NCBI RefSeq assembly: GCF_002980555.1
Contig: NZ_PVBT01000001.1
Location: forward strand, 930,001 to 994,000
Origin: Phyllobacterium myrsinacearum
GTDB lineage: Bacteria; Pseudomonadota; Alphaproteobacteria; Rhizobiales; Rhizobiaceae
Direction: 5' to 3'
Length of the DNA: 64,000 bases
The notes beneath the pieces were generated by a model. The model searched no databases. It was not told the DNA's origin and saw nothing but the letters and a program-made list of their open reading frames with translations. Shown piece after piece: positions 34,110 to 42,990 of the stretch; the first letter of the stretch is position 1; each line of letters opens with the position of its first letter. A program made the translations under genes and the position numbers.

Positions 34110-35402
34110 CTAGAGTTCAGCGGCAACCTCGCGGCCGATGGTCAGGAAGCCCGCGGGATTGACCGCGCTGCCGTTCCGGCGCACCTCGTAATGGAGATGC
34201 GGGCCGGTGGAGCGCCCGGTGCTGCCGACCTTGCCGACGACGTCGCCGATCTTGATTTTCTGGCCGGGGGTGACGAGAATCTGGCTCATATGGCCGTAGC
34301 GGGTGGAAAGACCATTACCGTGGTCGACCTCCACCATATTGCCGTAGCCGCCATTGTAACCCGCTTCGGTGACCGTGCCATTGGCCGTGGCGCGGACCGA
34401 CGAGCCGCTCATGGCGCGAAAATCAATGCCGGAGTGAAACGCCATCGAACCGATGATCGGGTCCTTGCGCACGCCAAAGGTGCTGGAAACCGGCATGCCG
34501 GGGACTGGATTGGAAATCGGGATGGATTTGGCAAGCGCCTTGGCGCCCTCCAGACGTTCCAGCGCCTGATCGAGGTCGTTCAGCTTGGCGTCAAACGGGG
34601 CAACGCTGCCAGCGGGAATGAAGGGGCCGCCCGTATCCGATTTGTCATCGAGAACGGGTTTGACCCCGGTTGCGGCAAGCGCTTCCATGATCTTGTCGGC
34701 ATTCTCATAGGCGGTGTTGGACAGCGCCTGCATCTGGGCGATCTGCCTGGCCTCAATATCCGTCAGCGATGTAGTGACCGATTTCAGCAGCAGTTCGGCC
34801 TTGTCGACACTCTTGCGCGGCCTGTCATCGCGCGGTGCCGGTTTGTGGGTCACGCTGGTCGGACCGGTGATGATCGGATCGATGCCATAGAACGCATCAT
34901 CATCGTTCGATCTGACGATATCCTGGCCGTTGCTGTCCATCGGCGCATTGCTGTCCGCCTCGGGCGGAATGGCTGCGCCGGCATGTTCGGCCCGCTCCAG
35001 CATGGGGGCAAGCTTCGCGTGGCGTTCCGTGAGGGATTTTTGCCGCTGGATGAGTTCGGCGACCTTGCCTTCCATTGCCTGCTGGTCAAGCAGCTGGCGG
35101 CTGGTGACCTGGTCGAGCTGCGTGCGCAGGCTGGCGATGCGGTCCTCATAGGCCTGCTGCAGCCGCGCCTGGCGCGCCACGCTGCCGTTGATCAGGTCGT
35201 CGCGGAAAACCAGATAGGAGGTGGCGATGAGGTAGGTGCCGGCCAGCGCAAAGGCCAGCGTGCCGCCGAGGATGGCGGCCCAGGGGCGCAGGGTGAAATG
35301 ACGGATCGTTTCACCCCGCGCGATGATGATCGTGTGGGGTTCCTGCTGGTTGCTGAAGATGGGGGAATGTTTTGCCTTCTTCATGGCCGCTTCGCTCGTC
35401 AT
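34110..35402 (-). CDS. M23-family peptidoglycan endopeptidase-like protein
   Basis: 430 residues. Cytoplasmic N-tail, one membrane helix (AAILGGTLAFALAGTYLIAT, about 41-60), a long coiled coil (about 75-150, ARQARLQQAYEDRIASLRTQ), a linker, and a C-terminal LytM/M23 domain (about 310-420). That domain has HSGIDFRAMSG (zinc His/Asp), HGNGLSTRYGHMS and GRSTGPHLHYEVR (HxH). The zinc ligands are intact, so it could cut peptide cross-links or, as with other coiled-coil LytM proteins, activate amidases. It is convergent with prfB and follows the peroxiredoxin gene on the same strand. Confidence 0.93.
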   Translation of the reverse strand: MTSEAAMKKAKHSPIFSNQQEPHTIIIARGETIRHFTLRPWAAILGGTLAFALAGTYLIATSYLVFRDDLINGSVARQARLQQAYEDRIASLRTQLDQVTSRQLLDQQAMEGKVAELIQRQKSLTERHAKLAPMLERAEHAGAAIPPEADSNAPMDSNGQDIVRSNDDDAFYGIDPIITGPTSVTHKPAPRDDRPRKSVDKAELLLKSVTTSLTDIEARQIAQMQALSNTAYENADKIMEALAATGVKPVLDDKSDTGGPFIPAGSVAPFDAKLNDLDQALERLEGAKALAKSIPISNPVPGMPVSSTFGVRKDPIIGSMAFHSGIDFRAMSGSSVRATANGTVTEAGYNGGYGNMVEVDHGNGLSTRYGHMSQILVTPGQKIKIGDVVGKVGSTGRSTGPHLHYEVRRNGSAVNPAGFLTIGREVAAEL

Positions 35403-35519
35403 TTTGCAGCTTCAATTTATAGAAGGCATTACACCCGGTTATGGTTAACAAATCCTGACGGAACCCCGATTTTCCATCAATTTCAGGTAGAAAGCGGTAG
35501 TGGCGGCCCTGGATCTGCC

Positions 35520-35987
35520 CTAGAGAGCCTTCACTGCTTCGAGGACTTCGGCGGCGTGATTGGGAACTTTGACCTTGTTCCAGATCCGGGCGATCCTGCC
35601 GTTCGAATCGATCAGGAAGGTGGTGCGTTCAACGCCCATATATTTGCGGCCATACATGCTTTTTTCGGCCCAGACGCCATAGGCTTCCAGAATCGTTTTT
35701 TCTTCATCGGCAACGAGATCCACCTTGAGATCGTACTTCGTCTTGAACTTGTCGTGCTTCTTGGTGGGATCGGGCGACATGCCGATGACCTTGGCCCCCA
35801 GTTTTTCGAATTCCGGCTTCAGCCCGGAAAACTCGATGGCTTCCTGGGTGCAACCGCTCGTATCGTCCTTGGGATAGAAATAGAGAACAACGGGTTTCCC
35901 GCGCAATTCAGCCAGGGAAAGCGTTCCGCCGCCATCGCGGGGAAGGGTGAAATCCGGGGCAGAACTGCCGATATCGAGCGTTGTCAT
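35520..35987 (-). CDS. bcp: Thiol peroxidase of the BCP/PrxQ family
   Basis: 155 residues. Reduces hydroperoxides with thioredoxin. The peroxidatic Cys lies in YFYPKDDTSGCTQEAIEF (about residue 46), preceded by the usual APDFTL start. The resolving cysteine five residues later in E. coli Bcp is Ala/Glu here (CTQEAI), and no second cysteine exists in the protein. It must therefore work as a 1-Cys enzyme or resolve with another thiol. It stands between the M23 gene and the divergent AsmA-like gene. Confidence 0.95.
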   Translation of the reverse strand: MTTLDIGSSAPDFTLPRDGGGTLSLAELRGKPVVLYFYPKDDTSGCTQEAIEFSGLKPEFEKLGAKVIGMSPDPTKKHDKFKTKYDLKVDLVADEEKTILEAYGVWAEKSMYGRKYMGVERTTFLIDSNGRIARIWNKVKVPNHAAEVLEAVKAL

Positions 35988-36096
35988 AGGAAAGCCTTTC
36001 TTTCATCATTGAATGCGCGCCTCACTTGGGCAACTATAAGAGAGGCACGGGAATCGTCTACGGTTTCCCACATGATTCCTCAATTGGCTTGGGAAT

Positions 36097-39000
36097 TTGA
36101 CAGAGAAACCGAAAAGAGTCCGTTTTACAAAGCGGGACTTTCTAAAATTTCATCATTACCCCTCTGCGGTCGAGCAAGGCGAGGTGCCCGTGGCCATGCC
36201 CGCGCGCCGCTCGCGGTTTCGGTTCGCCTGCGGGGCGCTGGCGTCGTTCCTGATTCTTCTGGTGGTTCTGGCCGGCGTGGCGTTTGTCGTGCTGCGGGTG
36301 GGTATCGGCGGTGAAGCCCTGACCCAGCGGGCAGAGGCCGCGCTCAAATCCGTTGTCGGCCCCGATACCGACGCGACGATCCAGTCGGCGCAAATTTCCC
36401 TCGACCAGCGCAAGCACGTGGCGCTTGAAGCGCGCAACGTCAATATTTCGGACGTGAAGCGCGGGGTCGAGATCAAGAACATCCGTTCCGTGCGCATCGG
36501 CCTTGCCACCCTGCCGCTGCTGCAGGGCGATGTGAAGGTGCAGAGCCTCGAACTGACCGGCGCGCAGATCAAGGTCGCAGCCAGCCAGGAGCCGTTCGAC
36601 TTCATGTCGATCGTGCCGCAGGACGATCGCGGCCTCGTCAACCTCGACGGGGTTTCCAAACTCATTTTCACCGGATTGCAGAATGCGGTTTCGCTGCTCG
36701 ACCAGCGGGAAACCCGCGATATCACGGTTGCCGATGCAAGCTTTGATTTTACCATTGCCGGGCGCCCGGAAAACCTGCGCATCATCCATCTGGAACTGAC
36801 GGAAACCGGCGGCCCCGTGGCCATCAAGGGCATGGTGGAATGGCGCGGAAAAATCATCGATGTCGCGGCGCAGGTCAAGCGTGCTGCCCTTGGCGCCAAG
36901 ATCGATTCGTTCTCCCTTGCGATCAGCAAAATTCCGCTCATCGGCGAACAGGGTGAACCGCCGGTTGCCGATGCCGATGGCATCAAGCCGGATACATCCT
37001 ATTTCGCCTACAACAATGAAGCTGAAATCCGACTGGAGGGCGTGGCCGGGGCGGACACCATCCCCATGCGGATTTCGGGGTCGCTCAATGTGGGCGAAGG
37101 GCCGGTGAGCATCGGCAATGTGGAGAATATGGGCGCCAGTGCCCAGATCAATTTCGAGCATCTCTTCGGTACTGAGAAGATTGAAATCACGCCGTCGGCC
37201 ATCCATTTTGGCGGTTTCAAAGGCGTGATCGAGGGAGCGGTCGGACCCGAACCGCTGCCGGAGGATGCGACGGCCGTCGCCGCCGTTGCCAATCCCGGCT
37301 ATCGTTTTGAGCTGATCACCCAGGAAGCCGTGTCCGCCCCCGCGGATTCGAGCGAACCGCCGTTCGCCTTCAACGCGCGTCTTGCCGGCCGGTTTGCGTC
37401 CGATGAGGCCAAGCTGGACATTTCCGAGATCGCCGTGCGCGCCGATGGCGAGAGCGAGCTTTACGGGCAGGGCAGTGCCATCTTCGGCAAGGGGTCGCCA
37501 GCCATGACGCTGGCGCTGCGCATACCGAAAATGCCCACCGCCCAGGTCAAGCAGCTGTGGCCGATCTGGGTGGCGACCGGTGCGCGCCGCTGGGTGCTCG
37601 ACAATCTGTTCGGCGGCGAAGTCAGGGACAGCCGGGTCGATGTGATGTTTGCCGCCGGCCGTTTCGACGGTCCGGGCAAACCGCCGCCGCTGACGGCCGA
37701 TGAAGTGCAGGTGGATTTCAACGTGCAGGACACGCGCTTCGACATTGTCGGCGATCTGCCGCCCATTCGTGATGCGGATGGTGCAATCAGCGTGCGCGGT
37801 GCCTATACCACGATCAAGCTGCTCAAGGGCGCGGCGTTCACGCCCGGCAACCGGGAGGCGCACATTGTGGACGGCACGCTGATCATCCCGTGGGGCCCGC
37901 AGCGTCCGGTGCTGTCGGAGCTTGATCTGAATATTGCCGGCGATGCCTCGGCCATTGCCGAAATCGCCGGTTTCAAACCGATCAATGCGGTCAAGGGCGT
38001 GCCTTTCACCCCGGCGGATATCAGCGGCGATGTGAAAACCCACGTCCTCGTGACATTCCCCGTGACCCGCCATGCGCCGGAGGGAAGCCTGCAATGGTCG
38101 GCGGAGATCGCGCTGAACGGCGTCAATCTTGCCAAAAAGGTCGATGGCCAGACCATAACCAATGCCAACGGGACGCTGAACGTCAACGACACCGAGGCGA
38201 ATATCGATGTCAAAGCCCAACTGAACGGCGTTCCGGCGGATATCACGATGTTCGAGCCGCTTGGCAGCAATCCGGCCAAGCGCAAGCAGTCGGTTTCGCT
38301 GCAGCTGGACGACAAGACCCGCAACGCCCTGTTTCCAAGCCTCGATCCGTTCATATCCGGCCCGGTCAGCATCGATATCGACAAGGCGGCGGATGGTTCG
38401 CAGGTCGCGGTTGCGGATTTGTCCAAGGCCGAGGTCAGGCTTGCGCAGCTTGGCTGGACCAAGGGCGCAGGCGTGAAGGCCACCGCCAAATTCGGCTTGC
38501 AGCAGGATGCGGACAATATCAGCATCCGCAATCTCGATATTGCGGGAGAAACGTTCCGGCTGCGCGGGGACATCTCGGTGGCCAAGGGCGATCTTGTCAG
38601 CGCGGATTTCAGCCAGGTCAGCCTCAACCGCACCGACGATATCGCCGTCAAGGTATCGCGCACCGGCTATGGCTACCGGGCCGATGTGAAGGGAAAATCC
38701 TTCGATGCGCGATCATTGCTGAACCAGGTGACCGACAAGAAGCAGGCGGGCGACAGCAATGACAAGAAACGCATTCTGGTCAACGCCGATATTGATGACG
38801 TCCAGGGGTTTTATTCCGAAAGTTTTGGCAATGTCTCGCTGTCCTATGAGGGGGTCGGCTCGCACGTGTCGGGCCTTGCCTTCAACGCCGTGACCAAATC
38901 CGGCCAGAAGGTCATTGCGACGGACAGTTCGGAAAGCGGCGCCCGTTCCGTCAGCCTGCAGTCGAAAGATGCGGGCGCGGTCCTGCGCTTCACCGGCTTC

Positions 39001-39534
39001 TATGACAAGATGCAGGGCGGCAGCATTGTTGTCGCACTGGATTCAAAGGGCGATGGCCCCCTGCGCGGGCAGATCGATGCGCGCGACTTCACCCTCGTCA
39101 ACGAGCCGAGACTGGCAAGCCTCGTGTCGTCCTCGCCCAATGGCACAAGCCTCAACGATGCGGTGAAAAAGAACATCGACGTGTCGGTTGTCACCTTCGA
39201 GCGCGGCTTTTCGCAAATCGAGAAAGGCAAGAACTATATCAACCTCGCCAATGGCGTGGTTCGCGGTTCGACCATCGGCACCACCTTCCAGGGCGTGCTC
39301 AGCGATCCCCAGGGCAACATGGCGCTGACGGGCACCTTCATGCCCGCCTATGGCATCAACCGCATTTTTGGCGAATTGCCCGTCCTTGGCCTTCTGCTTG
39401 GCAATGGACGCGACCGCGGCCTGATCGGCATCACCTACAAGTTGCAGGGGCCGATCAAGCAACCGCAGATCATCGTCAATCCGATTTCAGTGATCGCGCC
39501 GGGTATTTTCCGCTCGATCTTCGAGTTTCAGTGA
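36097..39534 (+). CDS. Large AsmA-like/DUF3971 (YhdP-type) envelope protein
   Basis: 1145 residues. A short basic cytoplasmic start is followed by one membrane helix (ASFLILLVVLAGVAFVVLRV, about 50-70) and a very long periplasmic beta-rich region. This region contains the DUF3971 portion (about 320-700: AWILDN-type segment ARRWVLDNLFGGEVRDSRVD) and a C-terminal AsmA_2-like segment (INLANGVVRGSTIGTTFQG). Such proteins form hydrophobic-groove bridges that carry phospholipid between the membranes. TTG 36097 is the apparent start because the conserved N-tail begins there (TEKPKRVRF). It is divergent from bcp. Confidence 0.87.
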   Translation: MTEKPKRVRFTKRDFLKFHHYPSAVEQGEVPVAMPARRSRFRFACGALASFLILLVVLAGVAFVVLRVGIGGEALTQRAEAALKSVVGPDTDATIQSAQISLDQRKHVALEARNVNISDVKRGVEIKNIRSVRIGLATLPLLQGDVKVQSLELTGAQIKVAASQEPFDFMSIVPQDDRGLVNLDGVSKLIFTGLQNAVSLLDQRETRDITVADASFDFTIAGRPENLRIIHLELTETGGPVAIKGMVEWRGKIIDVAAQVKRAALGAKIDSFSLAISKIPLIGEQGEPPVADADGIKPDTSYFAYNNEAEIRLEGVAGADTIPMRISGSLNVGEGPVSIGNVENMGASAQINFEHLFGTEKIEITPSAIHFGGFKGVIEGAVGPEPLPEDATAVAAVANPGYRFELITQEAVSAPADSSEPPFAFNARLAGRFASDEAKLDISEIAVRADGESELYGQGSAIFGKGSPAMTLALRIPKMPTAQVKQLWPIWVATGARRWVLDNLFGGEVRDSRVDVMFAAGRFDGPGKPPPLTADEVQVDFNVQDTRFDIVGDLPPIRDADGAISVRGAYTTIKLLKGAAFTPGNREAHIVDGTLIIPWGPQRPVLSELDLNIAGDASAIAEIAGFKPINAVKGVPFTPADISGDVKTHVLVTFPVTRHAPEGSLQWSAEIALNGVNLAKKVDGQTITNANGTLNVNDTEANIDVKAQLNGVPADITMFEPLGSNPAKRKQSVSLQLDDKTRNALFPSLDPFISGPVSIDIDKAADGSQVAVADLSKAEVRLAQLGWTKGAGVKATAKFGLQQDADNISIRNLDIAGETFRLRGDISVAKGDLVSADFSQVSLNRTDDIAVKVSRTGYGYRADVKGKSFDARSLLNQVTDKKQAGDSNDKKRILVNADIDDVQGFYSESFGNVSLSYEGVGSHVSGLAFNAVTKSGQKVIATDSSESGARSVSLQSKDAGAVLRFTGFYDKMQGGSIVVALDSKGDGPLRGQIDARDFTLVNEPRLASLVSSSPNGTSLNDAVKKNIDVSVVTFERGFSQIEKGKNYINLANGVVRGSTIGTTFQGVLSDPQGNMALTGTFMPAYGINRIFGELPVLGLLLGNGRDRGLIGITYKLQGPIKQPQIIVNPISVIAPGIFRSIFEFQ

Positions 39535-39554
39535 GAAGCACAATCGCACTTCCC

Positions 39555-39573
39555 GTCCGGTCTTAGACCGGAC
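39555..39573. terminator. Hairpin overlapping the tyrS stop codon, between convergent genes
   Basis: GTCCGGTC (39555-39562) and GACCGGAC (39566-39573) form a perfect 8-bp stem whose 3-nt loop is exactly the tyrS stop codon (TTA, minus-strand TAA). It lies 20 bp after the end of the AsmA-like gene. There is no T-run; it may act as a bidirectional block or as an mRNA 3'-end stem. Confidence 0.4.
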
Positions 39574-40816
39574 GAACGAGAATGTGCTTCTTCTTGCCCA
39601 GCGACAGCTTGACGATGCCGTCGCCTGTCACGTCAGCGGTCGAAACCTGCGCCTTTTCGTCGGAAACACCGGCGTCGTTCACCCGGACCGCACCGCCCTG
39701 AATATGGCGGCGGGCCTCGCCATTCGAACCGGCGAGACCGGCCTTGACCAGCAGCGTCAGGATGCCGATGCCGCCCTCGAGCTCGCTCGTCGCGATGTCG
39801 ATGGATGGCAGGTTGGCCGCCAGCGCGCCTTCCTCGAAGGTCGTGCGCGCGGTTTCTGCGGCCATGGTCGCGGCGTCGCGGCCATGAACGATGGCGGTGG
39901 CTTCGGTCGCGAGGATTTTCTTCGCCTCGTTGATTTCCGAACCGCCAAGCGCTTCCAGCCGGGCAATTTCATCGAGCGGCAGGCGCGTGAAGATTTTCAG
40001 GAAGCGGCCGACATCGGCATCTTCCGTGTTGCGCCAGTACTGCCAGAAATCATAGGGGCTGAAGACATCTTCGTTGAGCCAGACCGCGCCGGTGGCCGAT
40101 TTGCCCATCTTGGCGCCGGAACTGGTGGTCAAGAGCGGCGTCGTCAGTGCGTAGAGCTGCGGCGTTCCCATGCGGTGGCCAAGGTCAACGCCGTTGATGA
40201 TGTTGCCCCACTGGTCCGAACCGCCCATCTGCAATACGCAGCCATGGCGGCGGTTGAGTTCAACGAAATCATAGCCCTGCATGATCATGTAGTTGAATTC
40301 GAGGAAGGAGAGCGACTGCTCCCTGTCCAGCCGCAATTTGACGCTGTCGAAGGACAGCATGCGGTTGACGGAGAAGTGGCGGCCGACCTCGCGCAGGAAT
40401 TCGACATAGCCGAGGCCCATCAGCCAATCGGCATTGTTGACGAGGAATGCATCCGTCGGGCCATCGCCGAAGCGCAGGATGCGGGCAAAAATCCGCTTGA
40501 TGCCTTCGATGTTGGTGTTGATGGCTTCGGGTGTCAGCAGCTTGCGCTGTTCGTCGCGGAAAGAGGGGTCGCCCACCATCGAGGTGCCGCCGCCCATCAG
40601 GGCAATCGGCCGGTGGCCGGTTTCCTGCAGCCAGTACAGCATGGTCGCTGATATGAGGTTGCCGATGTGCAGGCTCGTCGCCGTCGCATCATAACCGACA
40701 TAGGCTGTCACTGTCTCCTTGGCGAAAAGCGCATCCAGACCGGCCTCGTCGGAGACCTGGTGGATGAAGCCGCGCGTGGAAAGCGTGTGCAGAAAGTCGG
40801 ATTTGAAGGCAGACAT
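39563..40816 (-). CDS. tyrS: Tyrosyl-tRNA synthetase
   Basis: 417 residues. Class Ic synthetase. Seen: the HIGH-type motif in [17 protein letters not shown] (about 45-61), [13 protein letters not shown], the tyrosine-binding [20 protein letters not shown] region, [11 protein letters not shown], and the KMSKS-type [15 protein letters not shown]-terminal S4 RNA-binding domain covers about 350-417 ([18 protein letters not shown]). Charges tRNA(Tyr). It is convergent with the AsmA-like gene and divergent from anmK (111 bp apart). Confidence 0.98.
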   Translation of the reverse strand: MSAFKSDFLHTLSTRGFIHQVSDEAGLDALFAKETVTAYVGYDATATSLHIGNLISATMLYWLQETGHRPIALMGGGTSMVGDPSFRDEQRKLLTPEAINTNIEGIKRIFARILRFGDGPTDAFLVNNADWLMGLGYVEFLREVGRHFSVNRMLSFDSVKLRLDREQSLSFLEFNYMIMQGYDFVELNRRHGCVLQMGGSDQWGNIINGVDLGHRMGTPQLYALTTPLLTTSSGAKMGKSATGAVWLNEDVFSPYDFWQYWRNTEDADVGRFLKIFTRLPLDEIARLEALGGSEINEAKKILATEATAIVHGRDAATMAAETARTTFEEGALAANLPSIDIATSELEGGIGILTLLVKAGLAGSNGEARRHIQGGAVRVNDAGVSDEKAQVSTADVTGDGIVKLSLGKKKHILVRPV

Positions 40817-40927
40817 GAGTTTTTCCTGAAACTTTTACGTAGGGAAGCGTCCGGCTTGAAGAAACGTGCCGAACAAGACGTGGCCGTTTAACATCATTCG
40901 GGGCCGAATCACAAGAAAGGGTGTGAC

Positions 40928-42061
40928 GTGACAGCGATAAGGCGGGCAATTGGCCTGATGAGCGGGACATCCATGGATGGAATCGACATCGCGCTCATCG
41001 AAACCGACGGCAGAAACGCGGTGCAGCGCGGGCCTTCGGGGTTTGTACCCTATGAGTCGGCCTTTCGCCGCCGCATCGAAGCGGGACTTGAGGATGCCAA
41101 ATCCATCCGCAGGCGCGATGAGCGGCCCGGCGGTCTCGCGGCCATCGAGCAGGAACTGTCCAGGCGCCATGGCGAGGCGGTGCTCGGCTTCCTCTCGGAT
41201 TATAAGTTCAGCGCCGATACCATTGATATCATTGGTTTTCATGGCCAGACCGTTCTGCACCGCCCGCAGGAGCAGCTGACCGTGCAGCTGGGTGATGGGC
41301 GGTTGCTGGCTGATATGACAGGCATTCCCGTCGTTTACGACATGCGCGCCAATGACATAGTACATGGCGGGCAGGGTGCGCCGCTGGTGCCGGTCTATCA
41401 TGAGGCACTCGCGGCAAGGGTTCCGGTCGGGCCCGGCAGGGGCAAGCCGGTCGTCTTCGTCAATATTGGCGGTATTTCCAATGTGACGATTGTGTCGGGC
41501 ACGGCTGATCCGATTGCCTTCGATACGGGCCCCGGCAACACGCTGATCGATCAATGGGTCGCCGACAAAGCGGGCATTGCCTATGATGCGGGCGGCATGA
41601 TTGCCAGCGAGGGTCAGGTGCTGGGCGGCGCCGTGGCGCGTTATATGGCAAAGCCGTTTTTCGCGCTGAAACCGCCGAAATCGCTCGACCGCAATGATTT
41701 CACGCTGGACGATCTTGGCAACCCGGAACTGGCCGATGGCGCCCGCACGCTGGCCAGGGTAACCGCCGATGCCATTCTCCAGGCCAGTATCTATGCACCG
41801 GAACAACCGGCGCTCTGGGTGATCTGCGGCGGCGGGCGCAAGAATGCGACTGTCATGGTTGATCTCGTCGAGGGCGCGGCCAAATCGGGCGCAGCGGTCA
41901 TTGCAGCGGAGGAATTGGGCCTGAACGGCGATTCGATGGAAGCCGAAGCCTGGGCCTATCTCGCCGTGCGGGCCCTCGATGGCCTGCCGCTGACTTTTCC
42001 AACCACGACGGGATGTCAGGTGGCCGTGTCGGGCGGCGTGGTGGTGAGCCCCAACAAATAG
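40928..42061 (+). CDS. anmK: Anhydro-N-acetylmuramic acid kinase
   Basis: 377 residues, GTG start. Phosphorylates 1,6-anhydro-MurNAc during cell-wall recycling. Seen: the ATP-binding AIGLMSGTSMDGIDIALIE at the start, IDIIGFHGQTVLHRP, DMRANDIVHGGQGAPLVPVY, NIGGISNVTIV, AFDTGPGNTLIDQWV and CGGGRKNATVM. AAAGG lies 8-12 nt upstream of the GTG. Placement beside tyrS is usual in rhizobia. It ends at a terminator shared with the convergent hydrolase gene. Confidence 0.96.
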   Translation: MTAIRRAIGLMSGTSMDGIDIALIETDGRNAVQRGPSGFVPYESAFRRRIEAGLEDAKSIRRRDERPGGLAAIEQELSRRHGEAVLGFLSDYKFSADTIDIIGFHGQTVLHRPQEQLTVQLGDGRLLADMTGIPVVYDMRANDIVHGGQGAPLVPVYHEALAARVPVGPGRGKPVVFVNIGGISNVTIVSGTADPIAFDTGPGNTLIDQWVADKAGIAYDAGGMIASEGQVLGGAVARYMAKPFFALKPPKSLDRNDFTLDDLGNPELADGARTLARVTADAILQASIYAPEQPALWVICGGGRKNATVMVDLVEGAAKSGAAVIAAEELGLNGDSMEAEAWAYLAVRALDGLPLTFPTTTGCQVAVSGGVVVSPNK

Positions 42062-42079
42062 GGGCTCACCGTAATCTAT

Positions 42080-42110
42080 CGCTGCAACAACGCCGTGCAG
42101 CGGTTTTTTT
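42080..42110 (+). terminator. Rho-independent terminator after anmK
   Basis: Stem CGCTGCA (42080-42086) with TGCAGCG (42096-42102), then GTTTTTTT. The T-run touches the stop codon of the convergent hydrolase gene (42109-42111). Confidence 0.85.
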
Positions 42111-42783
42111 AGCGCAAGCGCTTCGGCTTGGCTTCGACCAGTTCGCCGTTCAGGCGGCGGTCGAGATATTCGGAGCATTCGCCGATGACTTCATCGGTCA
42201 TGCCGGTGAAGAAGTGATTGGCGCCGACCATCGTCTTCTGCGTGATGGTGATGCCCTTCTGGGTCTTCAGCTTGTCGACGAGGCCCTGCACATCCTTGGC
42301 GGGAGCAACCTTGTCCTGATCGCCGTGAATGATCAGGCCGGATGAGGGGCAGGGAGCGAGGAACGAGAAATCATAGGTGTTCGGCTGTGGCGCGACCGAG
42401 ATGAAGCCTTCGATTTCCGGGCGGCGCATCAGGAGCTGCATGCCGATCCAGGCGCCGAAGGAATAACCGGCGACCCAGCAGGTCTTGGAGTCCGGATGCA
42501 GCGACTGCACCCAGTCAAGCGCGCCAGCCGCGTCGGACAATTCCCCCGAGCCATGGTCGAATTCGCCCTGGCTGCGGCCAATGCCGCGGAAGTTGAACCG
42601 CAATGTCGTGAAGCCGCGCTGCTGGAACATGTAGAACAGATCGTAGACGATCTTGTTGTTCATGGTGCCGCCAAACTGCGGATGCGGGTGCAGCACAATC
42701 GCGATTGGTGCATTTTTTTCCATCGAAGGCTGATAACGGCCCTCAAGACGCCCTGCAGGTCCATTGAAAATTACTTCAGGCAT
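42109..42783 (-). CDS. Alpha/beta hydrolase (dienelactone-hydrolase-like)
   Basis: 224 residues. Alpha/beta hydrolase with an early LHPHPQFGGTMNNKIV, the oxyanion region RFNFRGIGRSQG, the nucleophile elbow GYSFGAWIGMQ (Ser about 107), Asp in LIIHGDQDKVAP, and His in VGANHFFTG. This is the compact DLH/YfhR-like group often called 'alpha/beta hydrolase, CocE/NonD-like'; the substrate is unknown. ATG 42783 has GGAG 6 nt upstream, and the frame to 42852 is not supported. It is divergent from the first cysteine desulfurase gene and shares its iron-box region. Confidence 0.9.
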   Translation of the reverse strand: MPEVIFNGPAGRLEGRYQPSMEKNAPIAIVLHPHPQFGGTMNNKIVYDLFYMFQQRGFTTLRFNFRGIGRSQGEFDHGSGELSDAAGALDWVQSLHPDSKTCWVAGYSFGAWIGMQLLMRRPEIEGFISVAPQPNTYDFSFLAPCPSSGLIIHGDQDKVAPAKDVQGLVDKLKTQKGITITQKTMVGANHFFTGMTDEVIGECSEYLDRRLNGELVEAKPKRLR

Positions 42784-42855
42784 GTGTACTCCACTCTTCG
42801 CCACAGGGCGTCTGTCGATCAGCCGGACTTGACGGCGATCAACAGCACCCATAAA

Positions 42856-42882
42856 ACCAGTTTAGAACCGTTCAAAACTGGT
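42856..42882. promoter_or_regulatory. Irr-type iron control element (ICE box)
   Basis: TTTAGAACCGTTCAAAA (42861-42877) matches the rhizobial Irr consensus TTTAGAA-N3-TTCTAAA at 13 of 14 defined positions. It sits in a longer 27-bp dyad with perfect outer arms ACCAG/CTGGT. Irr acts at low iron, often as a repressor. The box is 73 bp from the hydrolase start and 109-135 bp upstream of the cysteine desulfurase start, so it can serve either unit. Confidence 0.65.
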
Positions 42883-42919
42883 GTAGGATTTTGTCTCGAA
42901 GCGGCTTCATAGGCCGGTC

Positions 42920-42934
42920 TGAGGTTGAATTTCA
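42920..42934 (+). promoter_or_regulatory. RirA-type iron-responsive operator (IRO box) 1
   Basis: TGAGGTTGAATTTCA fits TGA-N9-TCA, the IRO box bound by the iron-sulfur repressor RirA in rhizobia. It lies 57 bp upstream of the desulfurase ATG at 42991 and closely resembles box 2 before sufB (TGAGG-N3-AWWTTCAAG in both). Confidence 0.65.
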
Positions 42935-42990
42935 AGAAAATTGCGCTTTTTGCCCGCGCAGAGTTTAAAAGAACAGGAATCGCGACAGAT

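Noticed and set aside
42925-42990. Upstream TTG start for the first cysteine desulfurase.
   Set aside because: The extra codons overlap the IRO box and are not part of the NifS family; MAQKRAYLDYN at 42991 matches the usual start.
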